Assembly (NCBI GenBank): GCA_958295685.1
Contig: OY282365.1
Location: 930,001-994,000 of the forward strand
Source of the DNA: an uncultured Dehalococcoidia bacterium
GTDB lineage: Bacteria > Chloroflexota > Dehalococcoidia > Lucifugimonadales > CATQGZ01
DNA length: 64,000 bases
Reading direction: 5' to 3'
Under the pieces are notes generated by a model. That model was not told where the DNA came from, ran no database searches, and worked only from the letters and a program-made list of their open reading frames with translations. Numbering within the stretch: the first letter of the stretch is position 1; each line of letters starts with the position of its first letter. The position numbers and the translations under genes are program-made. Positions 49,790 to 58,645 of the stretch are shown piece after piece.

Positions 49790-50614
49790 CTACCCGGCGG
49801 CCTCTCGAGGCCGGATGTCCCGGTTCATGGCCCAGCGGGGGTAGTAGTCGTAAATCTCCGCGCCTGAGTAAGGGCTGCCGAGCGGCTGCGGGGGCAGCCT
49901 GAAGGGGCCTTTCACCGCGCGCACGTCGCTCATGAAGTACCGCAGGCCCGCAGAGCGCAGTGTGCGAGCGGACGGCACGTTGAACGAGCCGACGGAGGCC
50001 ATGGCGACCCTGCCGTTGCGCAGTATCCAGTTTGCCGCCGCAACGACCACGGCCCGCCCCAGGCCCCTGCCCTTCGCGCCGGGCGCCACGTCCATACCGA
50101 TCTCCCAGACCGGCTCGCCCTTGTCCTCCACCGTCGCCAGCGCAGCTAGGCGGCCGTCCTCGAATACGGCGAAGCGGCCCACCGAGCCTTCGATGTGAGT
50201 GTGCCAGAAGACGCCCCTGTCCGCATCGGCCAAGTCGTCCTCCGACACCTGCACGGGGCGGTCGTCGGTTACCGGACTCACCGTGCTGTCGTCTCCGAAG
50301 AGAAGCCACGTCGGCCCCCAGATGCCGAAGCCGTCGGAAAGCGTCACCCGCGCCAGCTCGTAGCAGCCGAGAGGAGAGAAGAGAAGATCGGGGGGCAGGC
50401 CGGCAACTACCGGCTCGATCCTGTCGACCATATCCGGCCGCGCCACGACCGCCGCGGCCCCGCCCACCATAACGGCGCGCAGCGGGGCATCTCCGGCCGC
50501 GCTCTCATCGGCCGGGAAGACGGGCACGGGGTCCGGCTTCAGGGCGGAGACAGGGACACCGTAGCGCTTCTCGGTCCAGGACTCGATGGATGCGCGGAGA
50601 CTGAGGTCGGACAT
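49790..50614 (-). CDS. GNAT family N-acetyltransferase
   Basis: 274 residues. The N-terminal 100 residues are a separate alpha/beta part (VMVGGAAAVVARPDMVDRIEP). The C-terminal GNAT domain has WEIGMDVAPGAKGRGLGRAVVVAA with the acetyl-CoA loop AKGRGLGRA near 180, and SFNVPSARTLRSAGLRYF. Acceptor unknown. It is 20 nt upstream of the enoyl-CoA hydratase gene and may lead that operon. Confidence 0.83.
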   Translation of the reverse strand: MSDLSLRASIESWTEKRYGVPVSALKPDPVPVFPADESAAGDAPLRAVMVGGAAAVVARPDMVDRIEPVVAGLPPDLLFSPLGCYELARVTLSDGFGIWGPTWLLFGDDSTVSPVTDDRPVQVSEDDLADADRGVFWHTHIEGSVGRFAVFEDGRLAALATVEDKGEPVWEIGMDVAPGAKGRGLGRAVVVAAANWILRNGRVAMASVGSFNVPSARTLRSAGLRYFMSDVRAVKGPFRLPPQPLGSPYSGAEIYDYYPRWAMNRDIRPREAAG

Positions 50615-50693
50615 GGCCGCTACATCCTATCACGCATCCGGGCCCGGCGGGGCACAGCCGGCCGGCAGAGCGCCTGTGATTCTCGACGAGACG

Positions 50694-50880
50694 AAGCTGT
50701 TCAGACTCTGTGAGAACCCGAAAAGGGGGAGTCCAGAGGGGTTCTCCCCCTCTGGCAGGGGGCCTGGGTCACTGACCACCGGCCACATGTTCTCCCCTCT
50801 GGCAGGGGGCCTGGGTCACTGACCACCGGCCACCGGCCACTGACCACTGTTCTCCCCTCTGGCAGGGGGCCTGGGGGCTT
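50694..50880. repeat. Interspersed/tandem repeat C, copy 2
   Basis: Begins CTGTTCAGACTCTGTGAGAA like the 15452 copy, then has three repeats of GTTCTCCCC(C)TCTGGCAGGG with GGCCTGGG starting at 50741, 50789 and 50849, separated by CACTGACCAC(C)GGCCAC blocks. CCCCT-CTGGC-AGGGG can form small hairpins. It occupies most of the gap 50615-50966. No credible coding frame. Confidence 0.8.
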
Positions 50881-50920
50881 TGCCCTCAGTGGCGTCTGGC
50901 GCGCCGCCCGCCCGTGCCAA

Positions 50921-50926
50921 TATAAT
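50921..50926 (+). promoter_or_regulatory. TATAAT -10 box of the nuclease / PLD-NTPase operon
   Basis: A perfect TATAAT, followed by GGCC, 41 nt before the start at 50967. There is no recognisable -35 box. Confidence 0.5.
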
Positions 50927-50966
50927 GGCCCAGTCCGCAGCCCCATTCAGTATAAGGACGTGAAGG

Positions 50967-52319
50967 ATGGAAGGACCGTTCGCGGCCCGATTCATACGAA
51001 ACATCGACGCCAACAGAACCGTCAAGGACGCGCTCACGGCCGCCGTCGGCGCGAGCAGGCCGCGCTTTCGCGTCTCGGTCACCGACCTGGTGAACCCCGC
51101 ACAGTCATACTACCGCTGGAAGCGGCCCGACGTGCGCCCCTCCCTGGACAGGCTCCAGGTCATGATGGCGGGCACAGGGTTTCACGACATCTTCGGCAAG
51201 ATCGTCTCGACCGAGGAGTTCGTCGAGCAGACCCTGGAACTCGACGGCATAGTCGGGAAGGTCGACATATACGAGGACGTGCCGGTCGAGCTCAAGACGA
51301 CCGGCTCCATTCCCGCCGACATCTACGAGGGTCGAAACTCATACTTCGAACAGCTCGGCATGTACTGCGCGCTGGCAGGGAACCCGGAAGGCCGGCTCTT
51401 CGTGTATCGGCGGGAGACCGAGTGGCGGGCCTCCGAGCTGGTGGTCTACTCTGCCCAGTTCCTCGACGTCGCGGCGGTGGGCGTCGAGATGCGCCGCAGG
51501 CGCGACGTGTTCCAAGACGCGCTGGACCGCGAGGACCCGTCCGCGCTCCCCCGATGCGAGTGGATGGAGCGCGGCTGCGACTACTCCCACGTCTGCGAAT
51601 GCGCGAGCGCCCCCAAGGGGCCGCGCCTGGTTCCGAGGGAAGGGGTCGTCATCACACCCAGGGACAACCTCGCGGCCGAACTGAAGGAGCGGCTGGCAAG
51701 CGCGCGCCGCACGGGGTCCGGCCTCCGTCTGAACGACCTGGTGTTCCCCAGGAAGACCATCCTGCGTAGAGAGCGGACGGACGAGGAAGGGGTGGACGCG
51801 CGGGCGCGGATGGCGCAGATGGAGCAGCTGGGCTTTCGACGGGCGCTGGGCAGCGCGATGAGATACGGGTCTCCGGGCCAGTTCAGGATCATCCCCGTCA
51901 GGCTGGGGAGCATCGACGACAGGGTGCAGATGTATCAGGACGTGCCCACCATTCTCAGAGCGCCCAGGGTCAGAGACATGGTCGACAGGTCGGACCTGAC
52001 GCGCCTGTTCCCGCACTACTTCGACCGCATCGCGTTCGAGAGCGCGCTGGCCGGCAGCCGGCGGGGCCGCGTGGTCCTCTACTACGAGGCGATACCGGGC
52101 GACAAGTTCATGGTCTACGACGTCATCTTCAACGACGTCGAGGCCATCGCAAGGGAGGCAGCGCGCAGACTCGGCCTGCTGGAGTCCGGCGCGCCGCACG
52201 TCGATCTGCCGCCGTGCCCGGCGTGGATGGCGAAGTACTGCAGCTTCGCTCCAGGCTGCGGATGCGCCGCCCCCGCGCGGCCGCCGAGCAGGCAGGCCTC
52301 ATGGAGCCTCTCAGACTAG
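50967..52319 (+). CDS. Duplicated Cas4-like PD-(D/E)XK nuclease with two C4 clusters
   Basis: 450 residues. Residues 1-215 form a Cas4/RecB-like nuclease: GTGFH (His73), VDIYED (Asp100), VELKTT (Glu108, Lys110), QLGMY (Gln129, Tyr133) and cysteines 197, 204, 210, 212, which suggest an Fe-S cluster. Residues 216-450 repeat the same plan (FRIIPVRLGSIDDRVQMYQDV, YFDRIAFESALAGSRRGRVVLYYE), but the active-site positions read VQMYQD and ILR, so the second copy has lost catalysis while keeping cysteines 417, 425, 431, 433. Three nt separate it from the PLD-NTPase gene, so the two work together. No CRISPR is nearby. DNA-end processing in defence or repair is inferred. Confidence 0.82.
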   Translation: MEGPFAARFIRNIDANRTVKDALTAAVGASRPRFRVSVTDLVNPAQSYYRWKRPDVRPSLDRLQVMMAGTGFHDIFGKIVSTEEFVEQTLELDGIVGKVDIYEDVPVELKTTGSIPADIYEGRNSYFEQLGMYCALAGNPEGRLFVYRRETEWRASELVVYSAQFLDVAAVGVEMRRRRDVFQDALDREDPSALPRCEWMERGCDYSHVCECASAPKGPRLVPREGVVITPRDNLAAELKERLASARRTGSGLRLNDLVFPRKTILRRERTDEEGVDARARMAQMEQLGFRRALGSAMRYGSPGQFRIIPVRLGSIDDRVQMYQDVPTILRAPRVRDMVDRSDLTRLFPHYFDRIAFESALAGSRRGRVVLYYEAIPGDKFMVYDVIFNDVEAIAREAARRLGLLESGAPHVDLPPCPAWMAKYCSFAPGCGCAAPARPPSRQASWSLSD

Positions 52320-52322
52320 GAT

Positions 52323-54377
52323 ATGCCAGGCCCTAGCCCCATACGGCAACAGAGCAGGATGGGGTTCGACGACCCCGACTCGCTGACCCGCGACGCGGGC
52401 CTGTCGATCGTCCGCGCCCGCAGCGAGCGAGTGGAATCCTTCGACATGAACCTCTTTGCCGGGTTCGCGTCCATGAAAGCGCTGACCTACACGGCCAGCA
52501 TGGGCATGATCGTCGGCCTGCTGCGTGACTTTGAGTACGACGCCTTCGAGTGTATATTCGGACACCAGGGCATCCTTCGGCCGGACGTCAGCGACGTTCT
52601 CGCCTTTCAGTCAGTGGTGGAAGCGGACCTAAGCAAGGCATTCGTGGCCGTAGAGACGTCCGACGAGCGCCGCCGAGCCCTGTTCGACAGAGTAGCCGAC
52701 GACACGGTGCGCTTCTTCGTTGTCAAAGACAAGATCGCCCACGCCAAGATATACCTCCTCAAGCGGGACGATCTGCGTCGCGTGGTGGTCGGCTCGGCTA
52801 ACCTGTCCGAAACGGCGTTCTCGGGGCGTCAGGCAGAGACGCTCATCGTGTTCGACAACGACGATACCGCGTGGAAGCACTACTCGGCGCAGTACGAGGC
52901 CGTCCGCAGCGCCGCCACAAGCCGGCTGGAGCCGCGCCGGAAGCCCATCCCCGCCGAGCAGATACCCGTCGAGCAGATACCGGCGCTCAAGCAGGTGGTT
53001 GAAACCGGAGAGGACGTGCGTATCTACGTGCCGCCCGAAGTCGAAGGAGAGGCCGAGGTCTCGCTTCCCAGACTGCTCGACAGGGTGATTCGGGCGGCGG
53101 CTCCGCTGCGGCGCGCCCTGAGCGAAGTCCGTCCCGACAGAAGCGGAAACGTCTCCATCACGCCCAAGGTGGTCAAAGGGACGATCAATATAGCACGGCT
53201 TCGGTCCGGTGAGGACGACAAGCCCGAAGTGTATTTCGCCTATGACGGGCGTCAGTTCGTCCTGTCGGGCGAGGCCATGAGCCTAGAAGCGGACCCTGAA
53301 GATGTCCGCGGAGACGCTGCCCGCTGGATAGAGTTCTTTGGCAACTACGAGAACGGATTCAAGGGCGATGTCGCGCGGCTTCAGCGGGACTACTTCACAT
53401 TCATGTGCTGGTTCTACTTCTCCCCCCTACTGTGCGACGTGCGGAACTTCGCGATCCGCTCGAACGCCTTCAGCTTCGAACAACCCATGTTCGCCGTGCT
53501 GTACGGCTCCAGCAACTGCGGCAAGTCGACCCTCATCGAGACCCTCATGACGTCCATGTTCTCGTACCCACGTGAAGTTGATACAGACAAATTCACACGA
53601 ACCAACCTGCGGGCCCTTCGGAACAGCTTCAAGCGCCTGCCCGTCTTTTTCGACGACCTCATGAAAGACAGGTTCAACCGCCACGCCGAGGAGGTAATAA
53701 AACAGGATTACATCACCGACGCGGAGTATCCTTGCTTCGCCCTCTCGATGAACGCGGATGCGCGCAGTTTCAAGGACGAGATCGTCAAGAGGTGCCTGAT
53801 GATCTACACCAGCACTTCGCTGCCCGGCGACCAGACGGCCGCTAGGAAGAGACTCCAGCGTTCCATAGCCAGCATACGGGACGAGATGACGACGGCGCTC
53901 TACAGGGAATACCTGAGAAGGTGCGTGGAGAGGATTGGCGTGTTGAGGGAATCCGGGTCACTCGCGGACGCCGACGTGCTGGAGCTGTCGTCGACGGTTC
54001 TATGCGGCATATTCAGTGAGCACCTGCCTGAGGGAGTGGACGCGCCCCGCTGGTGTGTCCCGATGACGTTGGAGGAGTACCAGCAACGTGCATGGGACAA
54101 GCCCCGACAGGTCCTCGAGAACCTGCTGAGCCGCGACGGGTACACGAAGAAGCGCAAGCCGGACGAGGGCTCCTGGACAATATCAGGCAAGACAGTACTC
54201 GTAGGGACGGCGCAGATGGGCGCGAACCGTATGCGCGGCGATATACCGGACTGGATCCTCGACGACACGGCGTCGGTCGCCAGCCAGATCGCCCTGAGGC
54301 GCAACGAGGTCGAGGAGTTCCTAGGACACAAGCTACGCAGACGCCGCTTCCCGGCCTGGCCCTTCGGCCGCGGCTGA
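52323..54377 (+). CDS. PLD-type nuclease fused to a P-loop NTPase
   Basis: 684 residues. Residues about 50-200 form a phospholipase-D-like nuclease half (IAHAKIYLLKRDDL with HxK near 140, VVVGSANLSETAFSGRQAE). Residues about 205-370 are a linker domain. From about 390 comes an ATPase: Walker A LYGSSNCGKSTLIETL (near 394-408), Walker B LPVFFDDL (near 438-445), an Asn sensor in FALSMNADA and a downstream Arg in VKRCLMIY, as in SF3 or AAA+ helicases. The C-terminal 150 residues are unassigned. It is coupled to the Cas4-like gene. The fold combination suggests an NTP-driven nuclease for defence; no named system is recognised. Confidence 0.8.
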   Translation: MPGPSPIRQQSRMGFDDPDSLTRDAGLSIVRARSERVESFDMNLFAGFASMKALTYTASMGMIVGLLRDFEYDAFECIFGHQGILRPDVSDVLAFQSVVEADLSKAFVAVETSDERRRALFDRVADDTVRFFVVKDKIAHAKIYLLKRDDLRRVVVGSANLSETAFSGRQAETLIVFDNDDTAWKHYSAQYEAVRSAATSRLEPRRKPIPAEQIPVEQIPALKQVVETGEDVRIYVPPEVEGEAEVSLPRLLDRVIRAAAPLRRALSEVRPDRSGNVSITPKVVKGTINIARLRSGEDDKPEVYFAYDGRQFVLSGEAMSLEADPEDVRGDAARWIEFFGNYENGFKGDVARLQRDYFTFMCWFYFSPLLCDVRNFAIRSNAFSFEQPMFAVLYGSSNCGKSTLIETLMTSMFSYPREVDTDKFTRTNLRALRNSFKRLPVFFDDLMKDRFNRHAEEVIKQDYITDAEYPCFALSMNADARSFKDEIVKRCLMIYTSTSLPGDQTAARKRLQRSIASIRDEMTTALYREYLRRCVERIGVLRESGSLADADVLELSSTVLCGIFSEHLPEGVDAPRWCVPMTLEEYQQRAWDKPRQVLENLLSRDGYTKKRKPDEGSWTISGKTVLVGTAQMGANRMRGDIPDWILDDTASVASQIALRRNEVEEFLGHKLRRRRFPAWPFGRG

Positions 54378-54380
54378 GAC

Positions 54381-55478
54381 CTAGACGGCCCACTTTTCCA
54401 CGGCGTAGGGGTCCAGCTCCAGGCCGAGGCCGGGCCTGTCCGGGTAGGGCGACCACGTCCCGCCCTGCTGCTTCGGGAAGTCGGTGTACCAGATCGCGTC
54501 GGTCTCCAGCGACGTGTTCATATACTCGACCACCTTCAGATTGGGAACGGCGCACGCCAGGTGAAGGTGGACAAGCTGGACGGCGTGGGGAGCCACGGGC
54601 AGGTTGAAGCTCTGGGCCAGGTGAGCCACCTTCATCCACTCGGTCACCCCGCCGACGCGTCCCACGTCCGGCTGAACGATGTCCGTTCCGCCCCCGGCGA
54701 TCAGCTCCTTGAATCCGAGCTTCGTATACTCGTGTTCACCCGTGGCCACGGGAACGCTCACGGCCCGCCTGACCTCGGCCAGCCCGGCGATATCGTCGGC
54801 CAGGACGGGCTCCTCGAACCAGCCGACCTGGGAGTGCTCGAACTCGCGGGCCATGTAGACGGCCTGCTTGGCATAGTAGCCGTTGTTGGCGTCCACGTAG
54901 ACCGCCACGTCGTCGCCGACCGCCCTCCGCACCTGCTCGACCCGCCTTATGTCCTCGCGCTCGGACCTGCCGAAGTCCTTGCCGACCTTCATCTTCACCC
55001 GCGGTATGCCGTCTTGGACGTAGCCGGTCATCTCATCCAGCAGTTCGGCCTCGGAGAAGTTGGTCCAGCCGCCGCTCCCGTACACGGGCACGGAATCGGC
55101 ATAAGGCCCCAGCAGCCGATAGAGAGGCAGGCCCAACGCCTTCGCCTTCAGGTCCCACAGCCCGACGTCCGCGCCCGATATGGCGAGGAAGGCCACGCCC
55201 TTGCGTCCGTAGCCGCGCACCCGCCAGAACATGTCCTCCCACAGCCTCTCCGTGGCAAACGGGTCTCTGCCGACGAGAACGTCTCTGAGGCCATACTCCA
55301 CCACCTGGCGGACGCCTGGGGAAGACTGGCACACTCCCAGCCCCTCGTATCCCTCGTCCGTGTGCAGGTGTATGAACAGCTGGCCCCTCCCTGACAGGGG
55401 AGCCGGAGTCGTCGAGTCCTGCGTCGGCTGGGCGTCGGGATAGTAGAGCTCCGTGGTGGTGACTTCGGTGATCTTCAA
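54381..55478 (-). CDS. Mandelate racemase-type enolase-superfamily dehydratase
   Basis: 365 residues. Capping domain KITEVTTTELYYP, then the barrel with KMKVGKDFG near 205 (KxK), VDANNGYY (Asp), WFEEPVLADD (Glu) and ATGEHEYTK (Glu), and the C-terminal VAPHAVQL histidine, as in the galactonate-dehydratase branch. The metal-binding Asp/Glu/Glu set is therefore complete. It probably dehydrates a sugar acid. It is transcribed leftwards after leader element B2 and meets the PLD-NTPase gene tail to tail (3-nt gap). Confidence 0.9.
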   Translation of the reverse strand: MKITEVTTTELYYPDAQPTQDSTTPAPLSGRGQLFIHLHTDEGYEGLGVCQSSPGVRQVVEYGLRDVLVGRDPFATERLWEDMFWRVRGYGRKGVAFLAISGADVGLWDLKAKALGLPLYRLLGPYADSVPVYGSGGWTNFSEAELLDEMTGYVQDGIPRVKMKVGKDFGRSEREDIRRVEQVRRAVGDDVAVYVDANNGYYAKQAVYMAREFEHSQVGWFEEPVLADDIAGLAEVRRAVSVPVATGEHEYTKLGFKELIAGGGTDIVQPDVGRVGGVTEWMKVAHLAQSFNLPVAPHAVQLVHLHLACAVPNLKVVEYMNTSLETDAIWYTDFPKQQGGTWSPYPDRPGLGLELDPYAVEKWAV

Positions 55479-55572
55479 CGTGGCAGACCGAGGGTGGGAT
55501 TCGCGCCCGGCGGCGCGTCTGCCAGTATATGCGCGGTCCGGGAGACGGTCAACGGCGGCACGCGCCCAGGCA

Positions 55573-55601
55573 GCGCCGGGCCGCCCTCAGAGACCCGGCG
55601 C
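55573..55601 (-). terminator. Hairpin in the leader of the MR-type gene
   Basis: GCGCCGGG (55573-55580) and CCCGGCGC (55594-55601) pair perfectly around a 13-nt loop, between element B2 and the gene start at 55478. No T-tract; attenuator or spacer structure. Confidence 0.4.
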
Positions 55602-55624
55602 AATCGCATCTGAGCGCCTCGACC

Positions 55625-55854
55625 CTGGGGTTTTTGCCGAAAACTGTCCCAAACTGTTCCATTTTGTCCCATCTCGTAGCTGAGGGTTCGATTTCGTGGA
55701 ACAAATGTGGGGCACTTGTGGAACAGGTCTGGGACAGTTCCGGGGCAGTTCCGGGACAATTGTGGGACAGGTCTCTTCAGGGCTGCGAGGTCGACTGCTG
55801 CTGGGTTGGCTGCTTCCATGTGAGTAATATAGTACAGAGGTTCGCTGATGTCAA
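55625..55854 (-). promoter_or_regulatory. Leader element B2 upstream of the MR-type gene
   Basis: Minus strand: TTGACA (55854-55849), 17-nt spacer, TATATT (55831-55826); seven units starting at 55769, 55758, 55747, 55736, 55725, 55714 and 55703 (exact 11-bp period); core CCTCAGCTACGAGATGG; three inverted units 10 bp apart; tail TTTTCGGCAAAA. Leader DNA before the array differs from B1, while the distal 95 nt are identical. It points at the gene starting at 55478. Confidence 0.78.
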
Positions 55855-55921
55855 GGCCTGCCGCCCAGACTCGTCAAAGCGCGACGGCCCAGAGCCGCGC
55901 TGCCTGGGCAGTCCGTTGTTG

Positions 55922-55927
55922 TATAAT
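55922..55927 (+). promoter_or_regulatory. TATAAT -10 box of the Glu/Leu dehydrogenase gene
   Basis: A perfect TATAAT, followed by GGCC, about 45 nt before the start codon. No -35 box. Divergent from leader element B2, whose -35 box ends at 55854. Confidence 0.5.
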
Positions 55928-55971
55928 GGCCGTGCGAATACCGGCGGCAGACCCCCTGAAGGTTGCAGCGA

Positions 55972-57222
<1,251 letters not shown>

Positions 57223-57294
57223 CGCCCAAGGCCGGCGCTGGCGTCGAGCGCGCCACACACACGACAGAGGAGACTTCGCCCTACGGAGGCGCTC

Positions 57295-58377
57295 ATGAGT
57301 AGAGAGACGCGCGGCTGGACGGGAGCGGACCGGGCCAAGCCGGCGGAAGAGGTCGACATCCGGTACGGCCGCGGGCTGCTGAAGCGGGAGAGCTCGCAGT
57401 GGCCGCGCTACGCGGCGGTGACGACCCCCACCGCGTACGCGACCGCCGGGCCCTATCTCGGCAGGCAGCCGGCGGCCGTGGGATACGTCGACCTGCTCGA
57501 CTGGGGCCAGTTGAAATCCCTGTCCGAGCGGCTGGACGTGGACGCCGACCTGGTGATCGGGCTGGGAGCGGGCAGAGCGCTGGACGCGTCCAAGTACGCC
57601 GCCCTGGCGCTCGACCTCCCCCTGATTCTCGTCCCGTCCGCCGTCTCGACGGGCGCCATCATCCACGCCATGGTAGCGAAGTGGGACGGACGCAAGATAT
57701 TGGGCGGGACGGCGGACTGGCCCTGGGTGGAGTGCGAGCACGCCCTGATCGACTACGACCTCGCCCTGGAGGCGCCCTACTACCTCAACACCGGCGGGCT
57801 GGGCGACTGCCTGTCGGGCTACTCCGGCGTCGCCGAGTGGCGCCGCAACGCGAAGAACGGCCTGGGCCCGCCCGTCGAGGACGACGTCGTCGGAGAGGTG
57901 GTCGCCGGCTTCGACCGTATGGCGCGCGAGTTCCCGAAGACCCTGGACGAGGGCGGACGCCTCACCGCCGAGAGCATCCACTACATAGCCGTTGCCCTGC
58001 AGGAGAGGGACGGCAGGTCCCTGCGCCATCCTGCGGCCCCGGCAGCCGACCACCCATTCCTTCAGGCGATCGAACTGGTGAACGACAGGGGCTGGGTGCA
58101 CGGCGAGCTCGCCGCGCTGGGCGCGGTCATCGTAGCCTGGCAGTGCGGCGAGAGCCCCGAGACCCTCACGTCCTGGCTGGACCGCTGCCGGGTGCGGCGG
58201 ACGCCCGCCGCGATGGGGGTGGGACGCCGCGAACTGCTCAGGGGACTCGAATTCTGCCCCGCGTACTTCAGCGACCGGGAGTCGGGCCTGAGCCTCGACT
58301 CGATAATGGGCCGCGACCCCGTCGCGGGCGCCCGTTTCGACCGCCTCTGGGAGTTCCTGAACTCGGGGCCCGCGTGA
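57295..58377 (+). CDS. Glycerol-1-phosphate dehydrogenase-like (iron-containing ADH family) protein
   Basis: 360 residues. NAD-binding GLGAGRALDASKYAAL near 99-114, VPSAVSTGAIIHAM near 123, metal ligand region LNTGGLGDCLSGYSGVAEW near 164 and HPFLQAIELVNDRGWVHGELAALG near 255-278 with two His residues. This is the pattern of G1P dehydrogenase/AraM proteins, which reduce dihydroxyacetone phosphate. In bacteria the product may serve unusual lipids or wall polymers. Whether it truly makes sn-glycerol-1-phosphate cannot be told. Separated from the dehydrogenase by 72 nt. Confidence 0.8.
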   Translation: MSRETRGWTGADRAKPAEEVDIRYGRGLLKRESSQWPRYAAVTTPTAYATAGPYLGRQPAAVGYVDLLDWGQLKSLSERLDVDADLVIGLGAGRALDASKYAALALDLPLILVPSAVSTGAIIHAMVAKWDGRKILGGTADWPWVECEHALIDYDLALEAPYYLNTGGLGDCLSGYSGVAEWRRNAKNGLGPPVEDDVVGEVVAGFDRMAREFPKTLDEGGRLTAESIHYIAVALQERDGRSLRHPAAPAADHPFLQAIELVNDRGWVHGELAALGAVIVAWQCGESPETLTSWLDRCRVRRTPAAMGVGRRELLRGLEFCPAYFSDRESGLSLDSIMGRDPVAGARFDRLWEFLNSGPA

Positions 58378-58444
58378 CCCCGCGGCCCTTCTTCCTCTAT
58401 CTGCCCTCGACCTCTCCGACGCCCACCCGGACAGGACAGCCCGC

Positions 58445-58528
58445 ATGACGCGGCGATGGGACGCCTGGTTCGAAGAGGTCGCGGCCGGCTGGTGGGACGC
58501 CCAGAAGACAACCCGCTCCAACGGCTAG
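58445..58528 (+). CDS. Possible 27-codon ORF
   Basis: ATG 58445 gives MTRRWDAWFEEVAAGWWDAQ and stops at 58526-58528. The tryptophan-rich composition is unusual and might be a remnant of a longer gene. No clear ribosome-binding site. Low confidence. The rest of the gap 58378-58645 holds only the TATAAT box at 58615. Confidence 0.2.
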   Translation: MTRRWDAWFEEVAAGWWDAQKTTRSNG

Positions 58529-58614
58529 GGCCGCCGCCGCGCTTCGTCAGAACCTCCATCCCCACAATCCGCCTCGGCGTCCGTGACGAACCCAACCACC
58601 TTCGCCGCGGGTGC

Positions 58615-58620
58615 TATAAT
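58615..58620 (+). promoter_or_regulatory. TATAAT -10 box of the HsdR-N-like gene
   Basis: Perfect TATAAT followed by CGCC, 26 nt upstream of the start codon at 58646. No -35 box. It also argues against the earlier in-frame start at 58583. Confidence 0.5.
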
Positions 58621-58645
58621 CGCCTCAGCCTGTGGGAGAAGCGAG

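Noticed and set aside
55475..55819. 114-codon frame through leader element B2 as a protein gene
   Set aside because: The frame is also open in B1, but its ATG is not in frame there, the 11-bp unit period does not fit codons, and the DNA ends in a leader for the gene at 55478. I treat it as non-coding, with some remaining doubt because the distal 95 nt are identical.
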